64,000 nucleotides of DNA from Allofournierella massiliensis (GTDB taxonomy: Bacteria > Bacillota > Clostridia > Oscillospirales > Ruminococcaceae): contig NZ_SLUM01000006.1 in the NCBI RefSeq assembly GCF_004345265.1, positions 62,001 to 126,000 on the forward strand. The letters run 5' to 3'. A program made the translations under genes and the position numbers. The notes beneath the pieces were generated by a model that saw only the letters and a list, made by a program, of their open reading frames with translations, did no database searches and was not told where the DNA came from. This document shows, piece after piece, positions 61,545-64,000 of this stretch (positions are counted from its first letter, which is position 1; each line of letters begins with the position of its first letter).

Positions 61545-62243
61545 TTATGCGAAAGGGTTCGGCGGGGTCAGGTCCACTGGAACCGGGGCGTTCACCGTCA
61601 GGCTGGAAGGGGTGACGCGGCAGTCGTAAGCCAGCAGTGTGACGCCCGCATCCACTGCCCGGCGCAGCGCGTGGCCGAAGTCTGCATGGGTGGCCCAATT
61701 GGGGGAAAACTGCTCCATTCCCTCCATCTGCAAAAGGATCATCACATAGCAGCGCCAGCCCTGCCCGGCCAGTGAGGTCAGCTCCTCCACGTGCTTGAGC
61801 CCCCGCAGGGTGGGGGCATCCGGGAAGCGGGCGAAGCCGTTTTCCTCCAATGTGCAGCCTTTTACTTCCATCAGAATTTTTTCTTCACCCCGGCGGGCGA
61901 AAAAGTCGAAGCGGGAAGCGCCCAGCTTATATTCGGCGCGCAGTTCGTCCAACGGGCCGATGCCTCCGGCGGCCAGCCACTCCGCCACCGCCTGATTGGG
62001 GGCGGCAGAATCCATATTCACCAGAAGGCCGGCCTTGTCCACAGCGATCAGGTCATAGGGGGTTTTGCGCGCAGGGTTATCGCCGGGCTGCAGATAGACG
62101 GTGCAGCCCGGGCACAGCAGTTCGGCACAGCGACCGGTATTTTTTACATGGACGTTCAACACCTGCCCTTCCAGCTCCACCCGGGCGATAAACCGGTTTG
62201 GGCGGCTGAGAAAGCGGGCGGAGATTACGTTGGAATATCGCAT
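61545..62243 (-). CDS. sfsA: SfsA family DNA-binding/nuclease-like protein
   Basis: A 232-residue SfsA homologue. N-terminal OB-like domain 'ARFLSRPNRFIARVELEGQVLNVHVKNTGRCAELL' and C-terminal PD-(D/E)xK-like domain with 'SRFDFFARRGEEKILMEVKGCTLEENGFARFPDAPTLRGLKHVEEL' match the family throughout. SfsA was named for sugar fermentation stimulation in Escherichia coli, but its biochemical role is unsettled. ATG 62243 follows CAGGAGG. Monocistronic. Confidence 0.94.
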   Translation of the reverse strand: MRYSNVISARFLSRPNRFIARVELEGQVLNVHVKNTGRCAELLCPGCTVYLQPGDNPARKTPYDLIAVDKAGLLVNMDSAAPNQAVAEWLAAGGIGPLDELRAEYKLGASRFDFFARRGEEKILMEVKGCTLEENGFARFPDAPTLRGLKHVEELTSLAGQGWRCYVMILLQMEGMEQFSPNWATHADFGHALRRAVDAGVTLLAYDCRVTPSSLTVNAPVPVDLTPPNPFA

Positions 62244-62346
62244 GAGGAGACCTCCTGAAACGTGGTGTGCGGCTTTTGTCGAAACTTGACGCAATTGTGA
62301 AGTATTCTTCGCAGGCGTGCAACCACTGGATTTTAGCAGAATAATA

Positions 62347-62355
62347 TGGTATAAT
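62347..62355 (+). promoter_or_regulatory. Extended -10 promoter for the ricin-domain gene
   Basis: TGGTATAAT (62347-62355) with no strong -35, about 105 bases upstream of the ATG. Confidence 0.6.
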
Positions 62356-62460
62356 CAGGCAAGAAACTAAGCACAAAGCAAATGCGTCAGCTTTGGAGGA
62401 GAGAGGGTCGTACGGCTGGCTTGGTTTGAGGTTTCAGATAAGGAAGGAGCAGCGAACATC

Positions 62461-63363
62461 ATGAAAAAGACGGTTCAAACGGTAATCAGTCCTGATAAAT
62501 TCTACACCATTGCAAGTGCAAATGGCAAGGTTGTTGAAGTGGCGGATTTTAACACCGAAAACGGCGCAGCCATTCAGCTGTGGGATTACGCGGGCGAAGA
62601 GTGGCAGCAGTGGGCGTTCGTGCGCGCCGGGGAAGGCGTGTATCGTATCCGCAACCGCTTCACCGGCAAGATGCTTGACCTGATTGCCGGCGGTGTAGTG
62701 GACGGCACCTGGCTGCACCAGTGGGAAGGCACCAGCGGCTCCAGCCAGCTGTGGGTTTTGGAGAATACCGGCGACGGCCGCGTAAAGATCAAGTCCAATC
62801 TGTCCGGCAAGTGCCTGGACGTGGTGGGCATGAGCCAGGATAACGGCGCACGCCTGCAGATCTGGCAGGATGTGAACGGCGACAACCAGCTGTGGGTTGT
62901 GGAAGAAGTGAAGCCCAAAAAGACCAGCCGCAAGAAGGCTGAGCCTGAGACCGAAGCTGCTCCTGCCGAAGAGACCAAACCTGCAAAAAAGACCACTGCG
63001 CGCAAGACTGCGGTCAAGAAAACCACAGAGAAAAAGGCCGAAGAGGCTCCGGCGGCGAAGAAGCCCCGTGCAACCCGCAAAAAGGCTGAGCCTGCGGTTG
63101 AAGCGACCAAAGCGCTGAAGGAAGCGGAAGAGCAGAAGGCTCTGAAAGCGGCAGAGGAACAGAAGGCCCTGAAAGCGGCAGAGGAGCAAAAGGCCCTGAA
63201 GGCCGCAGCAGAGCAAAAGGCTCTGAAGGCTGCCGAGGAACAGAAGGCTCTGAAAGCCGCGGAGGAAAAGAAGGCTGCGGAAGCCGCGAAGCCCGTGGAG
63301 GCTCCGAAGCCCGCGCCCAAGCCGAACCTGAAAAAGGCCGGCAAGCGCCGCGCTGCCAAGTAA
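62461..63363 (+). CDS. Signal-less ricin-type lectin domain protein with Lys/Ala-rich repeat tail
   Basis: A 300-residue protein. Residues about 12-150 form a ricin B-type beta-trefoil with three similar sub-repeats, each ending near 'Q-x-W' ('EWQQWAF', 'SSQLWVL', 'DNQLWVV'). Residues 151-300 are low-complexity and strongly basic: first 'KKTTARKTAVKKTTEKKAEE'-like histone-H1-style sequence, then five or six 'EEQKALKAA' repeats expected to form one long helix, and a basic end 'KKAGKRRAAK'. There is no signal peptide, membrane helix or sorting signal. A cytoplasmic or nucleoid-associated role is therefore suggested. It is related to the modules of the GH25 protein at 12535 only at domain level. 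Confidence 0.85.
   Translation: MKKTVQTVISPDKFYTIASANGKVVEVADFNTENGAAIQLWDYAGEEWQQWAFVRAGEGVYRIRNRFTGKMLDLIAGGVVDGTWLHQWEGTSGSSQLWVLENTGDGRVKIKSNLSGKCLDVVGMSQDNGARLQIWQDVNGDNQLWVVEEVKPKKTSRKKAEPETEAAPAEETKPAKKTTARKTAVKKTTEKKAEEAPAAKKPRATRKKAEPAVEATKALKEAEEQKALKAAEEQKALKAAEEQKALKAAAEQKALKAAEEQKALKAAEEKKAAEAAKPVEAPKPAPKPNLKKAGKRRAAK
63109..63285 (+). repeat. 27-base tandem repeats coding EEQKALKAA units
   Basis: Five to six 27-base units inside the ricin-tail gene, differing mainly at synonymous positions (ctgaaagcg / ctgaaggcc variants). Copy number is likely to vary between strains. Confidence 0.85.
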
Positions 63364-63390
63364 GCCTGGCATAAAAGAAATTGAAAACAG

Positions 63391-63478
63391 GGCGGTGCGC
63401 CTGCCCTGGAGAGAGACGTTCCGGCGGTTTCGCCTTTCGTCCCGCCCCAGGCAGGTGGGCCGCTTTTTGTGTGCACAA
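63391..63478 (+). terminator. Long terminator-like hairpin after the ricin-tail gene
   Basis: GCGG...CCTGCC(C)TGG near 63392-63409 pairs with CCAGGCAGG...CCGC near 63457-63473, followed by TTTTT. The roughly 45-base loop can itself fold (GGCGGTTTCGCC). Probably an intrinsic terminator with a large apical region. Confidence 0.55.
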
Positions 63479-63575
63479 GGTAAATGCTCATACGGTTTGT
63501 GATTATGGCACAGTAGCAGACCAGATGCTTTTGCTATACTGATACCAATTCTTATTATGGGAGGATCATTCGTTT

Positions 63576-64000
63576 ATGGGGTTTAATCTGGAAACCAGTA
63601 TTTCGGTATTTACGGTGTTTGTGCAGGGATTGTTCAGCTTTTTCTCGCCCTGCGTGCTGCCGCTGGTGCCGCTCTATCTGGGCTATCTGGCAGGCGGCGC
63701 GGCCAGTGCCAGCCTGACTGATAAGCAGCGCCGCCGTATTGCGCTGCGCAACACCCTGTTTTTCGTTCTGGGCGTGAGCTTCGCCTTCTTCATGCTGGGG
63801 CTGGGTTTCACGGCGCTGGGCAAGCTGCTCAGTGGAAACCGGGCGCTGGTCGCCCGCTTGGGTGGTATTCTGATCATGCTGTTGGGCCTGTATCAGGTGG
63901 GCTTTTTGCAGGTGGACGCTCTGCAAAAGGAGCACCGCCTGCCCTTTGACCTGAACCGGTTCAGCATGAACCCGCTCACTGCGCTGATTCTGGGATTCAC
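63576..64000 (+). CDS. ccdA: CcdA/DsbD-type thiol-disulfide transmembrane protein (partial, runs off the window)
   Basis: The reading frame is open from ATG 63576 to the window edge (141 complete codons). It starts with a membrane helix containing 'FSFFSPCVLPLVPLYLGYLAGG', the S-P-C-V-L-P motif with the first catalytic cysteine of CcdA/DsbD proteins. Two more helices follow ('LFFVLGVSFAFFMLGLGF' and 'RLGGILIMLLGLYQVGFL'). The family carries reducing power from cytoplasmic thioredoxin to extracytoplasmic thiols. The second cysteine and any C-terminal thioredoxin domain lie beyond the window. GGGAGG lies twelve bases upstream of the start. Confidence 0.92.
   Translation, partial: MGFNLETSISVFTVFVQGLFSFFSPCVLPLVPLYLGYLAGGAASASLTDKQRRRIALRNTLFFVLGVSFAFFMLGLGFTALGKLLSGNRALVARLGGILIMLLGLYQVGFLQVDALQKEHRLPFDLNRFSMNPLTALILGF

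Noticed and set aside
63109-63285. Second regular repeat block
   Set aside because: 27-base in-frame units coding a helical tail, with no spacers; not CRISPR or an integron.

Overview
The window is chromosomal DNA of a GC-rich low-GC-lineage relative: an anaerobic Clostridia, most likely Oscillospiraceae/Ruminococcaceae (Faecalibacterium-Gemmiger-Subdoligranulum type). This rests on the Bacillus/Clostridium-style gene order mazG-hup-yabO-yabP-yabQ-divIC-yabR, a class III fructose bisphosphatase, HemZ, a CIRCE/HrcA heat-shock element, glycyl-radical enzymology and consensus TTGACA/TATAAT promoters. The species is an inference; no rRNA gene is present. The spore-specific genes yabP and yabQ point to a spore-forming ancestry.

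Layout. 1-5.8 kb: the recJ 3' end, rel (ppGpp synthetase/hydrolase), dtd, an MBL hydrolase, hemZ and a uridine-kinase-like gene, closely packed. 5.9-10.6 kb: a zinc-ribbon protein, the mazG/hup/yab/divIC cluster and a long-form HPF. 10.6-11.4 kb: a gene-free gap with two hairpins. 11.4-26.3 kb: an AT-richer surface-polysaccharide locus containing glf, a GH25 lysozyme with three ricin-type modules, a Wzm/Wzt-type ABC exporter, several GT4 glycosyltransferases (one a natural fusion of two), a GT2 enzyme and large membrane proteins. 26.5-36.4 kb: housekeeping and orphan genes (oxidoreductase, RNA methyltransferase, membrane proteins, COG1313 radical SAM protein, DMT transporter, class III FBPase, protein phosphatase).

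36.4-46.6 kb is a nucleoside uptake and salvage block: deoD, cdd, a BMP-family lipoprotein, an ABC nucleoside transporter (two-domain ATPase plus two permeases) and pyrimidine-nucleoside phosphorylase. Embedded in it is a glycyl radical enzyme of the uncharacterised YjjI family with its YjjW activase. This is the most interesting functional association in the window. A strongly structured 160-base leader separates yjjW from the transporter genes.

46.8-50.8 kb, minus strand: CIRCE-controlled htpG, and a GntR/YtrA-type regulator with an ABC transporter behind a promoter overlapped by tandem GTATATAC palindromes. 51.2-56.5 kb: a two-component system followed by a membrane-anchored protein and two paralogous lipoproteins sharing a Cys/His motif. 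57.1-57.6 kb: tRNA-Asp, tRNA-Thr and tRNA-Trp. 57.8-64 kb: a CmpB-type membrane protein, a pair of minus-strand radical SAM proteins, sfsA, a signal-less ricin-lectin protein with a histone-like repeat tail, and the start of a ccdA gene that runs off the window.
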